The notes under the pieces are model-generated. The model saw only the letters and a list, made by a program, of their open reading frames with translations. It was not told the DNA's origin and did not search any database. The translations under genes were made by a program, and so were the position numbers. A stretch of 8,307 nucleotides of DNA from CBEUVQ01 sp965546615 (GTDB lineage Bacteria; Bacillota; Desulfotomaculia; Desulfotomaculales; Desulfohalotomaculaceae), in the NCBI GenBank assembly GCA_965546615.1, contig CBEUVQ010000058.1, positions 1 to 8,307 on the forward strand, read 5' to 3'. Shown here one piece after another: positions 1 through 5,196 of this stretch. How positions within the stretch are numbered: the stretch's first letter is position 1; each line of letters starts with the position of its first letter.

Positions 1-549
1 AAAAACAGCAGTTACTTAATGCATTTCCTGCATGTGCTGATGGAAGAGCTGAACAGAAAAGTGGGCGCGATTACAGCAGGGGGCATGGCATGGAAAATAT
101 TTATAAATAATTTACTGATTTCACTTGCGCCACTAATTATCTTTTCATTACAGCTGCTGCGAAACAAATATGTACGTATTGCTGCAGTAACTGTGGCGCT
201 GCTGGTAGGCATTTTTATTTTTGCTTTTAACGGAATTATTGCCGGTGCAGCTATTGGGGCAATGAGCATCAAATTAAACATTAACTATGGCAGCTTGTTA
301 ACGGTAACTATGGTACACGGTGCCTTTGAGCTGTACGCGCTGGCCTGCGGCTGTGTTTTTCCGCTTTATTTCCTGTTTCAGGTGCTAAAAAGAAAAGCGT
401 CTTTTGAGCAGCATTTTTTAAATCTCTTTCAGCCTGCGCAGCAGCTGATAAATAAGCTAATTCCTGTATTAATTATCACGCTGGCCGCAGCGGCGGTAAT
501 AGAAGTTTATATTTCTGCACCGCTGGCAGAAAAAATTACCGGTTTCTAA
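1..549 (+). CDS. SpoIIM/DUF95-like integral membrane protein, probably 5'-partial
   Basis: Polytopic membrane protein resembling the stage II sporulation protein M (DUF95) family. The frame is open from base 1. The first ATG (19) has no Shine-Dalgarno sequence before it, so the true start probably lies outside the window. From that ATG 176 residues are visible. Hydrophobic segments lie at about residues 28-46, 52-80, 90-122 and 146-168. Family-like signatures are NNLLISL at the start of the first segment, FNGIIAGA in the second, VHGAFEL near residue 100 and AAVIEVYIS near the C-terminus, in the order expected for DUF95. SpoIIM proper acts with SpoIID and SpoIIP in septal peptidoglycan removal during engulfment, but DUF95 also contains non-sporulation members and this copy could be one. 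It is separated from spoIIGA by a terminator and a promoter, so it is not part of that operon. Family assignment is fairly confident; a sporulation role is inference. Confidence 0.68.
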   Translation, partial: KNSSYLMHFLHVLMEELNRKVGAITAGGMAWKIFINNLLISLAPLIIFSLQLLRNKYVRIAAVTVALLVGIFIFAFNGIIAGAAIGAMSIKLNINYGSLLTVTMVHGAFELYALACGCVFPLYFLFQVLKRKASFEQHFLNLFQPAQQLINKLIPVLIITLAAAAVIEVYISAPLAEKITGF

Positions 550-550
550 C

Positions 551-578
551 ATTCCACCTTCTTGGGTGGAATTTTTTT
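551..578 (+). terminator. Intrinsic terminator after the SpoIIM-like gene
   Basis: The arms ATTCCACC (551-558) and GGTGGAAT (565-572) form a perfect 8-bp stem with a 6-nt loop, followed directly by seven T (572-578). It begins two bases after the TAA stop of the membrane protein gene and isolates it from the spoIIG promoter downstream. Confidence 0.88.
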
Positions 579-631
579 ATTCTTTAATTCGCAAAAAACA
601 GTCAAAAAAAACGCTGTATTTAATCCATATA

Positions 632-664
632 TTGACAAAGATAACAATCATTGGGTTGTATAAT
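632..664 (+). promoter_or_regulatory. spoIIG-type promoter: consensus -35 and -10 with 21-bp spacer
   Basis: TTGACA (632-637) and TATAAT (659-664) are both perfect sigma-A hexamers but stand 21 bp apart rather than 17; no -35-like hexamer exists at normal spacing. The Bacillus subtilis spoIIG promoter is known for the same defect (22 bp), which is overcome by phosphorylated Spo0A. Possible degenerate 0A boxes, each 5 of 7 to TGTCGAA, are AGTCAAA (600-606) and, on the minus strand, TGTCAAT overlapping the -35 (631-637). Start of transcription is expected near 671. The hexamers are seen directly; the 0A boxes are weak matches and Spo0A control is inferred from position and spacing. Confidence 0.75.
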
Positions 665-792
665 TAAAGCATAATATTTATTTTCTGTAAAAGGAACCGG
701 ATGGAAAATTTGTCATAGTGATTACCATTGGGCCATATACTGGTAACAGAAATTTCCGTGTATTTTTGGGCCCTAAAGTTGGGGGCTGTTAA
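665..792 (+). other. Untranslated leader of the spoIIGA-sigE transcript
   Basis: A leader of about 120 nt separates the promoter from spoIIGA. It holds a minimal reading frame, ATG at 701 to TAG at 716-718 (M-E-N-L-S), placed 5 nt after AAGGAA (691-696). It also holds an inverted repeat TTACCA (722-727) / TGGTAA (741-746) and the palindrome GGGCCC (768-773). I recognise no riboswitch or known leader motif. The five-codon frame may be chance. Confidence 0.3.
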
Positions 793-1698
793 ATGAAGTA
801 TGTGGTTTATCTGGACGTGGTGCTGGTAGGTAACATTGTGATGAACTATGTAATCCTATGGACCACGGCCAAGTTCGCCAGGTATAACCCCAGTCGCTGG
901 CGGCTGTTTTGTGGTGCAGCGGTGGGGTCAATTTATGCCCTTAGTGTATTTATTCCCGGTTTACAGGATTTGCTGTTTTGGCTTTTTAAGCTGGCTGTTT
1001 CTGTTTTAATGGTTTTATGTACATTTGCGCCCCTGCCGTGGCGCCGCTTACTTGTTGTTTTGGGCTACTTCTATTTGGCGGCATTTGGTATCGGCGGTGC
1101 TGCTGTGGGCATTATTTATTTTATTGCCAGTAACAATTATCCGCTTAATTCTGTTTTATCTTCAATCCGCAGCTGCTTTTGGTACGGTATAACCGGAGCG
1201 TTATTGGCTGCTTGGTTGGTTGGTAAAGTGGGAGCGGTGGTTTATCACAAAAGAACAGCACAAAATTCTTTTAAAACCGCAGTGACAATAAAACTATGCA
1301 GACGACAAGTACAAGTTGATGCGTTAATTGATACCGGTAATTCGTTAACGGATCCGATGACAGGTTTACCGGTTATGATTGTTGAGTTTACTGCTGTTAA
1401 ACCAATACTGCCGAAATGGCTGTGTGAAGTGTATGAAACTAATGATCAAACGAATTTTTTTCAAATTCAACAGTCTTTAGACAGTATTTGGTCGTCGCGG
1501 ATCAGATTTATTCCTTACCAATCATTGGGTAAAAAAAATGGTCTGTTATTAGCCTTTCAACCGGATGAACTGCACATTCAATACATGAAGAATAAATTAT
1601 GCGTTTCCAAAGCTTTAGTGGCTGTTCACCATGGTGAGCTCAGCCCGGACAACGGTTATCGGGCTCTTCTGCATCCGGAATTACTAAAAACGGCTTGA
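793..1698 (+). CDS. spoIIGA: SpoIIGA, sporulation aspartic protease that processes pro-sigma-E
   Basis: Membrane-embedded aspartic protease that cleaves the N-terminal pro-sequence from sigma-E at the sporulation septum, in response to the forespore signal SpoIIR. The 301 residues compare with about 309 in Bacillus. The N-terminal half has five hydrophobic segments (about 3-24, 36-57, 60-81, 86-112 and 128-151). The C-terminal half is cytosolic and carries the single aspartyl-protease signature ALIDTGNSLTDP, with catalytic D180-T181-G182; one motif per chain fits the known requirement for dimerisation. The ATG start is preceded by GGGGG (781-785) at 7 nt. Its substrate gene sigE lies immediately downstream in the same unit, the classic spoIIG arrangement. 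The upstream promoter has the geometry expected for Spo0A-dependent control. Nothing is missing from the catalytic domain. Confidence 0.95.
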   Translation: MKYVVYLDVVLVGNIVMNYVILWTTAKFARYNPSRWRLFCGAAVGSIYALSVFIPGLQDLLFWLFKLAVSVLMVLCTFAPLPWRRLLVVLGYFYLAAFGIGGAAVGIIYFIASNNYPLNSVLSSIRSCFWYGITGALLAAWLVGKVGAVVYHKRTAQNSFKTAVTIKLCRRQVQVDALIDTGNSLTDPMTGLPVMIVEFTAVKPILPKWLCEVYETNDQTNFFQIQQSLDSIWSSRIRFIPYQSLGKKNGLLLAFQPDELHIQYMKNKLCVSKALVAVHHGELSPDNGYRALLHPELLKTA

Positions 1699-1709
1699 TT
1701 AAGTGACTC

Positions 1710-1729
1710 GGGGAGGGGTTGGAATTTTG
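1710..1729 (+). promoter_or_regulatory. Ribosome binding site deciding the TTG start of sigE
   Basis: GGGGAGGGG (1710-1718) is the only strong Shine-Dalgarno match around the sigE start. It is 8 nt from TTG 1727. The alternative GTG at 1703 lies upstream of it, and ATG 1757 has no comparable site. The resulting N-terminus also aligns in length with the known pro-sequence. Confidence 0.75.
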
Positions 1730-2452
1730 AGGAACCTTAACTATATAAAATTGGTAATGCGGCTGACGATATCACGGTTCCTGCAGTGGTTGGGTCAAGA
1801 ATCTGAGGTGCACTATGTAGGCAGCAGTGAAACGCTGCCGCCGCCGCTTACCTCAGATGAAGAAAGCAGCCTAATTCAACAGTTAGAACTGGGTGATGTC
1901 TCGGTTAAGAGTGTGCTGATTGAAAGAAACCTGCGTCTTGTGGTGTATATAGCACGAAAGTTTGAGAACACCGGTGTGGGGATTGAGGATTTAGTTTCTA
2001 TAGGTACAATTGGATTGATCAAAGCAGTTAATACCTTTGATCCAAACAAAAGAATTAAATTGGCCACATATGCTTCGCGCTGCATTGAAAATGAAATATT
2101 AATGCATTTGAGGAGAAACAATAAAACCAAGTCGGAAGTTTCTTTTGATGAGCCGTTAAATATTGATTGGGACGGCAATGAGCTGCTGCTTTCCGACGTT
2201 TTAGGAACTGAAAATGATGTAATTTATAAATACATTGAAGAAGAAGTGGATAAAAAGCTGCTGTACATGGCACTGCAAAAACTAACCGGCAGAGAAAGGC
2301 GAATTATGGAACTGCGCTTTGGCTTAAACAACTGTGAAGAAAGAACGCAGAAAGAAGTGGCCGATTTGTTGGGGATTTCTCAGTCTTATATTTCGCGTCT
2401 GGAAAAAAGAATTATCCGCCGCTTAAAAAAAGAAATTCACCGCATGGAGTAA
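1727..2452 (+). CDS. sigE: Pro-sigma-E, mother-cell sporulation sigma factor
   Basis: RNA polymerase sigma factor of the early mother cell, made as an inactive membrane-tethered precursor. I choose the TTG at 1727 because GGGGAGGGG (1710-1718) sits 8 nt before it. The GTG at 1703 would place that site inside the gene. This start gives 241 residues (Bacillus 239). Residues 1-28 form the basic amphipathic pro-sequence, ending in ESEV before HYVG, where the Bacillus protein has DEVYYIG, so SpoIIGA should cut close to residue 28. Region 2 covers about 66-130, with the highly conserved ERNLRLVVYIARKFENTG and LATYASRCIENEI blocks. Region 4 covers about 186-235, with the helix-turn-helix DLLGISQSYISRLEKR. 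The start lies 28 nt after the spoIIGA stop, so the two are co-transcribed. Confidence 0.96.
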   Translation: MRNLNYIKLVMRLTISRFLQWLGQESEVHYVGSSETLPPPLTSDEESSLIQQLELGDVSVKSVLIERNLRLVVYIARKFENTGVGIEDLVSIGTIGLIKAVNTFDPNKRIKLATYASRCIENEILMHLRRNNKTKSEVSFDEPLNIDWDGNELLLSDVLGTENDVIYKYIEEEVDKKLLYMALQKLTGRERRIMELRFGLNNCEERTQKEVADLLGISQSYISRLEKRIIRRLKKEIHRME

Positions 2453-2475
2453 ACCCGGGAGAAACCTGGGTTTTT
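2451..2475 (+). terminator. Hairpin terminator between sigE and sigG
   Basis: AAACCCGGG (2451-2459) pairs with CCTGGGTTT (2465-2473) over 9 bp with one G-T wobble and a 5-nt loop. The T-run is short (2471-2475, then G), so read-through is likely to be partial. The stem overlaps the sigE stop codon. It would separate mother-cell sigE transcription from forespore sigG transcription. Confidence 0.7.
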
Positions 2476-2494
2476 GTTATAGTTTAGCAGCAAT

Positions 2495-2523
2495 GTATAA
2501 TTAAAAATCACCGAGGTAATAAT
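2495..2523 (+). promoter_or_regulatory. Candidate sigma-F/sigma-G promoter for sigG
   Basis: GTATA (2495-2499) and GGTAATAAT (2515-2523) are separated by 15 bp, the spacing used by sigma-F promoters. The -10 element agrees with the sigma-F pattern GGHRARHTH at about 7 of 9 positions. Its place between the sigE terminator and the sigG start is where a forespore promoter is expected, since spoIIIG is sigma-F-dependent in Bacillus. The match is imperfect and untested. Confidence 0.42.
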
Positions 2524-2566
2524 TGAATTAAGCAAGTGAATATGTCAAAAAAGTGGGGGACTTGAT

Positions 2567-3340
2567 ATGCTGGTCAACAAAGTAGAAATCTGCGGTGTAA
2601 ACACTTCAAAACTCCCTGTACTGTCCGGCAAGGAAATGCGGGCTCTTTTTGAGGCTTTAAAAAAAGGTGACAATAGCGCCCGCAACCAGCTTATCAATGG
2701 TAATCTGCGTTTGGTATTAAGTGTCATCCAGCGATTTACCAACCGGGGTGAATGTGTAGACGATTTGTTTCAGGTAGGCTGCATTGGTTTAATGAAAGCG
2801 ATAGATAATTTTGACTTAAGCCAAAATGTAAAGTTCTCCACCTATGCAGTGCCAATGATTATCGGCGAAATTCGTCGTTATCTAAGAGATAATAATCCGA
2901 TCAGAGTAAGCAGGTCGCTCCGCGATGTTGCATATAAAGCTTTGCAGGTGAGAGATTCGTTGGTAAACAAACACTCTCGTGAGCCGTCGATCAATGAAAT
3001 TGCCGGTGCGTTAAAAATGCCCCGGGAGGAAATTGTTTTTGCGCTTGATGCTATTCAAGAGCCAATTTCATTGTTCGAACCGATTTATCACGACGGCGGA
3101 GATCCAATTTATGTGATGGATCAAATCAGCGACGAAAAAAGCCTGGATCTAAGCTGGCTGGAAGGCATTGCCATCAGAGATGCTTTAAGCCGCTTAAGCG
3201 ATCGGGAAAAACATATCTTAACGCTGCGTTTTTTTGAGGGAAAAACCCAAATGGAAGTAGCGGAGGAAATCGGTATTTCACAGGCTCAGGTTTCCAGGTT
3301 GGAAAAGGCTGCCCTAACCCATATGCGCAAGCATATTTAA
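2567..3340 (+). CDS. sigG: Sigma-G, late forespore sigma factor
   Basis: Sigma factor directing late forespore genes such as small acid-soluble proteins, germination receptors and, in Bacillus, splB. The 257 residues compare with 260 in Bacillus. The invariant N-terminal block NKVEICGVNTSKLPVL (4-19) is diagnostic for sigma-G against sigma-F. Region 2 lies at about 38-108, including VDDLFQVGCIGLMKAIDNFD and FSTYAVPMIIGEIRR. Region 3 lies at about 116-170. Region 4 lies at about 205-254, with the helix-turn-helix VAEEIGISQAQVSRLEK. N44 aligns with Bacillus N45, recalled as the contact for the anti-sigma factor CsfB/Gin. The ATG is preceded by GGGGGA (2555-2560) at 6 nt. There is no pro-sequence, as expected. 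It follows the sigE terminator and a possible sigma-F promoter, so forespore-specific expression is likely. Confidence 0.97.
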   Translation: MLVNKVEICGVNTSKLPVLSGKEMRALFEALKKGDNSARNQLINGNLRLVLSVIQRFTNRGECVDDLFQVGCIGLMKAIDNFDLSQNVKFSTYAVPMIIGEIRRYLRDNNPIRVSRSLRDVAYKALQVRDSLVNKHSREPSINEIAGALKMPREEIVFALDAIQEPISLFEPIYHDGGDPIYVMDQISDEKSLDLSWLEGIAIRDALSRLSDREKHILTLRFFEGKTQMEVAEEIGISQAQVSRLEKAALTHMRKHI

Positions 3341-3356
3341 AGGGGAGAGAGGTAAA

Positions 3357-3509
3357 ATGTATAAAATTGCTGTATTGATAGTTTTGGCACTGTCAGCAGC
3401 AGGCGGTAACTTACAACCGGACGACATTCCGGCTTATACTACTGATAATTTATATATTCAACAACAAAGCATTACTACAGAGAGTACGAATAAAGAATGG
3501 GCAATCTAG
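3357..3509 (+). CDS. Small predicted secreted or membrane peptide, 50 aa, downstream of sigG
   Basis: A short ORF that starts 17 nt after the sigG stop behind the purine-rich site AGGGGAGAGAGG (3341-3352), at 4 nt from the ATG. It encodes 50 residues ending at TAG 3507-3509. The N-terminus (MYKIAVLIVLALSAAGG) has one lysine followed by about 11 hydrophobic residues and small residues, like a short signal peptide or a single membrane anchor. The remainder is polar, with a QQQ run and a TTESTNKEW tail, and contains no cysteine. I recognise no family. The strong ribosome binding site and the tight coupling to sigG argue that it is translated, probably in the forespore. It could also be a chance frame or a remnant. 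Function unknown. Confidence 0.55.
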   Translation: MYKIAVLIVLALSAAGGNLQPDDIPAYTTDNLYIQQQSITTESTNKEWAI

Positions 3510-3601
3510 ATTGATTTACTACGCCTGTTTCATTTGCATTGGTAAATAATTTGCAGTCGGGAAAGCGTATTCGGTCACGAAAATAAATAGTTCAAAAACA
3601 A

Positions 3602-3633
3602 CCCCCCTGTACATATACATTAGTACAGGGGGT
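3602..3633 (+). promoter_or_regulatory. Hairpin sequestering the ylmC ribosome binding site
   Basis: CCCCCTGTAC (3603-3612) and GTACAGGGGG (3623-3632) form a perfect 10-bp stem with a 10-nt loop. The 3' arm contains GGGGG (3628-3632), the only Shine-Dalgarno sequence for the GTG start at 3640, 7 nt downstream. No T-run follows, so it is not a normal terminator. It looks like a translational lock or an mRNA stabiliser. Confidence 0.6.
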
Positions 3634-3639
3634 GATTGT

Positions 3640-3909
3640 GTGAATATGGTAAAAATTTCCGAACTGCGTACCAGGGAAATTGTCAACGTTGCGGACGGAC
3701 GCAGATTAGGAATTATAAAAGATATTGATATAGATTTAGAAAACGGTCGGATTAATGCTTTAATACTGCCCGGTACAGGCAGAATTTTAGGTCTTTGGGG
3801 CAAAGAAGATGACTTTGTTGTTCCTTGGGACAAAATAGTAAAAATCGGCATGGATGTGATTTTGGTAGAAATTAGCTTCACAGGCGATCGACGGGAGCTG
3901 CCGCGTTAA
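3640..3909 (+). CDS. ylmC: YlmC/YmxH family sporulation protein (PRC-barrel domain)
   Basis: Small soluble protein of 89 residues made essentially of one PRC-barrel-like beta domain. MVKISELRTREIVNVADGRRLGIIKDIDIDLENGRINALILP is the typical YlmC/YmxH opening, followed by a loop (GTGRILGLWGKEDDFVVPW) and a last strand region (IVKIGMDVILVEI). The family is common in spore formers; its biochemical role is not established to my knowledge. The start is GTG 3640, with an in-frame ATG two codons later (3646). The GTG has the better distance (7 nt) to GGGGG, but that site is in a stable hairpin. The gene lies about 300 nt downstream of sigG, a frequent neighbour in Clostridia, and ends 3 bp from the convergent spl homologue. 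Confidence 0.88.
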   Translation: MNMVKISELRTREIVNVADGRRLGIIKDIDIDLENGRINALILPGTGRILGLWGKEDDFVVPWDKIVKIGMDVILVEISFTGDRRELPR

Positions 3910-3912
3910 TAA

Positions 3913-4941
3913 TCAGACAAAATATTTGATTTCTGAGTCGGGAAAGAAATTGCTGATAGTGCTGACGAAAAAATCTTTTGCTTCTGCTGTCAGCTCTTTC
4001 GGATAAACATATTTTCCATAGCCAAATTGCCCGTACTTAAAAGTTCGGCTCTCTTCGTCCATATTTAAGGCAGAGTTAGGGAATATTTCATTAATTGCCG
4101 CTTTAGCCCGCTTGGTAAAGCGGTGGGTAATTAATTCAAAAGTTATTTTTTGTGCTGTGTTCGGAGGAATTTGCTCCCGTAATTTTTCAATCAGCTTTTG
4201 ATAATCATGCTGCCAATTGCCGTCCAAAATTATTGGGGCGATAATGAATCCCAACGGATAACCGGCGGAAGCTGCTTTGCCGGCAGCAGCCAAGCGTTCT
4301 TTTAAGTTGGGAGTATTGTGCTCATAACCGGCAATTACCGGGGCGCTGTTAATACTGAATCTAAATGTGGTGTGCCCGTTATGATTAATGTTTAAAAGTG
4401 AATCTACAGCTGTAAACTTGGTAACAAAGCGGAAGCGGGCCAATTTTTCCCGGGCGAAAAATTCTATCGCCTTTTTTAATGCCCCTGTATAAGGTTCTAC
4501 CGGGATGGGGTCGGATGTAGCCGCCCCTTCAAAAACAGTAATCTCAGGGCTGCGTTTCTTAACATACTGCAGCGCTTGATGTAAAATTTCATCTGTATTG
4601 ACGTAAAGGCGCAGATAAGGTTTTTTAGCTAAATTAGTGGCCAGATAGCAGTATTCACATTTGCCGGGGCAGCCGGTTACCAGCGGTAATTGATAATTGG
4701 CAGACGGTTTACAAGTTTGAAAATCGAGTGTACGCCGCACACCTACCACTAAAGTGCGTTTTCCTTCCAAATAGGCTTCCTGCGCTGTTTTTCCAGGTAT
4801 GCCGGTTACCCGGTTATGGGAAGAAGTGTATTTTATCTCTACCCCCATCTCAGTAAATATTTTCATCAACTTTTTTCCCAAAGGATAATCCAATGACTTT
4901 GGTTCAAAAAAAACTCTTTTGGGGATAAATGTATATTTCAA
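3913..4941 (-). CDS. splB: Spore photoproduct lyase homologue (radical SAM) lacking the catalytic Cys141
   Basis: Radical SAM enzyme of the SplB family, which reverts the thymine dimer 5-thyminyl-5,6-dihydrothymine in spore DNA at germination. I choose TTG 4941, 6 nt after GAGGTGA (minus strand, 4948-4954), giving 342 residues; the GTG at 4950 would overlap that site. With this start the cluster motif CPGKCEYC puts its cysteines at 91, 95 and 98, and tyrosines at 97 and 99, identical to Bacillus numbering. Other family blocks are KPSANYQLPLVTGC, RFVTKF, TFRFSIN, GYPLGFIIAPI, ITFELITHRFTKRAK and FGYGKYVYPKE. The segment aligned to Bacillus FEASCTSD reads FEGAATSD, so residue 141, the hydrogen-donating cysteine, is alanine (codon GCT at 4519-4521). 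The only other cysteine is C77. The gene is monocistronic, divergent from nrdR. Family certain; lyase activity uncertain. Confidence 0.9.
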   Translation of the reverse strand: MKYTFIPKRVFFEPKSLDYPLGKKLMKIFTEMGVEIKYTSSHNRVTGIPGKTAQEAYLEGKRTLVVGVRRTLDFQTCKPSANYQLPLVTGCPGKCEYCYLATNLAKKPYLRLYVNTDEILHQALQYVKKRSPEITVFEGAATSDPIPVEPYTGALKKAIEFFAREKLARFRFVTKFTAVDSLLNINHNGHTTFRFSINSAPVIAGYEHNTPNLKERLAAAGKAASAGYPLGFIIAPIILDGNWQHDYQKLIEKLREQIPPNTAQKITFELITHRFTKRAKAAINEIFPNSALNMDEESRTFKYGQFGYGKYVYPKELTAEAKDFFVSTISNFFPDSEIKYFV

Positions 4942-4954
4942 TTTGCTCACCTCA
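4942..4954 (-). promoter_or_regulatory. Ribosome binding site deciding the TTG start of the spl homologue
   Basis: On the minus strand GAGGTGA (4954-4948) lies 6 nt before TTG 4941. The alternative GTG 4950 is contained in the site itself. The TTG start also reproduces the Bacillus residue numbering without gaps up to residue 141. Confidence 0.68.
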
Positions 4955-5120
4955 TGCTTTTCACCAATTTAAAAACTATTGTGCCCTAAACAGCAATTTC
5001 CAAACTTTAATGTTTGCGGAAAATCCTGTATAATAGTCGAGCTGCCGTATTTCAGGCTGCAGGAAAGCAAGGACCTTTTTACTAATTTTGTACAGATTGG
5101 ATTTAGTTTGCAAAATGTCA
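4955..5120. other. Divergent intergenic region between the spl homologue and nrdR, largely unexplained
   Basis: Non-coding stretch between the two divergent genes. It contains an imperfect inverted repeat, ATTTCCAAAC (4996-5005) against GTTT-GC-GGAAAAT (5012-5024), and an isolated TATAAT (5029-5034) with only a weak -35 (TTTAAT at 5006-5011). I could not identify a convincing sigma-G promoter for the spl homologue on the minus strand, nor a known riboswitch. Confidence 0.4.
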
Positions 5121-5149
5121 TTGACTAACTAGATATTGTGTATTAGAAT
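5121..5149 (+). promoter_or_regulatory. Sigma-A promoter of the nrdR-nrdD-nrdG operon
   Basis: TTGACT (5121-5126) and TAGAAT (5144-5149) are one mismatch each from consensus, with the optimal 17-bp spacing. One NrdR box fills the spacer and a second covers the expected start of transcription, so bound NrdR would block polymerase directly. Confidence 0.78.
5126..5141 (+). promoter_or_regulatory. NrdR box 1 (promoter-proximal operator)
   Basis: The core CTAGATATTG (5129-5138) flanked by TAA and TGTGT-like bases fits the NrdR operator pattern acaCwATATATwGtgt. It occupies the -35/-10 spacer. The same 10-bp core recurs exactly 32 bp downstream. Confidence 0.8.
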
Positions 5150-5157
5150 TATTTTGC

Positions 5158-5173
5158 ACACTAGATATTGTTG
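5158..5173 (+). promoter_or_regulatory. NrdR box 2 (downstream operator)
   Basis: ACACTAGATATTGTTG is close to the NrdR operator pattern. Its core CTAGATATTG (5161-5170) is identical to box 1 and lies 32 bp from it, about three helical turns, the paired arrangement known for NrdR binding. It sits just after the expected transcription start, before the nrdR ribosome binding site. Confidence 0.8.
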
Positions 5174-5196
5174 TTTTGGACGAGAGGAGTGTTGAT

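Noticed and set aside
12..281. Minus-strand ORF of 89 codons opposite the SpoIIM-like gene
   Set aside because: Shadow frame with low-complexity composition, no ribosome binding site, and a clear membrane protein on the plus strand.
3510..3600. Search for a sporulation promoter before ylmC
   Set aside because: GCATT at 3536-3540, GTATT at 3567-3571 and CATATACA at 3612-3619 resemble single elements, but none has a partner element at proper spacing.
3603..3632. Reading the ylmC hairpin as a sigG operon terminator
   Set aside because: No T-run follows the stem on the plus strand, and its 3' arm is the ribosome binding site of ylmC.
3519..3881. Minus-strand ORF of 120 codons opposite ylmC
   Set aside because: It overlaps the recognised YlmC domain almost fully, shows no family features and would need to be read through the 3602-3633 hairpin.
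5011..5034. TATAAT at 5029-5034 as a main rightward promoter
   Set aside because: Only a weak -35 (TTTAAT) lies at suitable distance and TG is directly adjacent rather than extended-10 spaced. The 5121-5149 promoter with NrdR boxes is much better.
5176..5196. TTG 5176 start giving a seven-residue longer NrdR
   Set aside because: The Shine-Dalgarno site GAGAGGAG lies after this codon, and the family begins with MRCPFC at ATG 5197.
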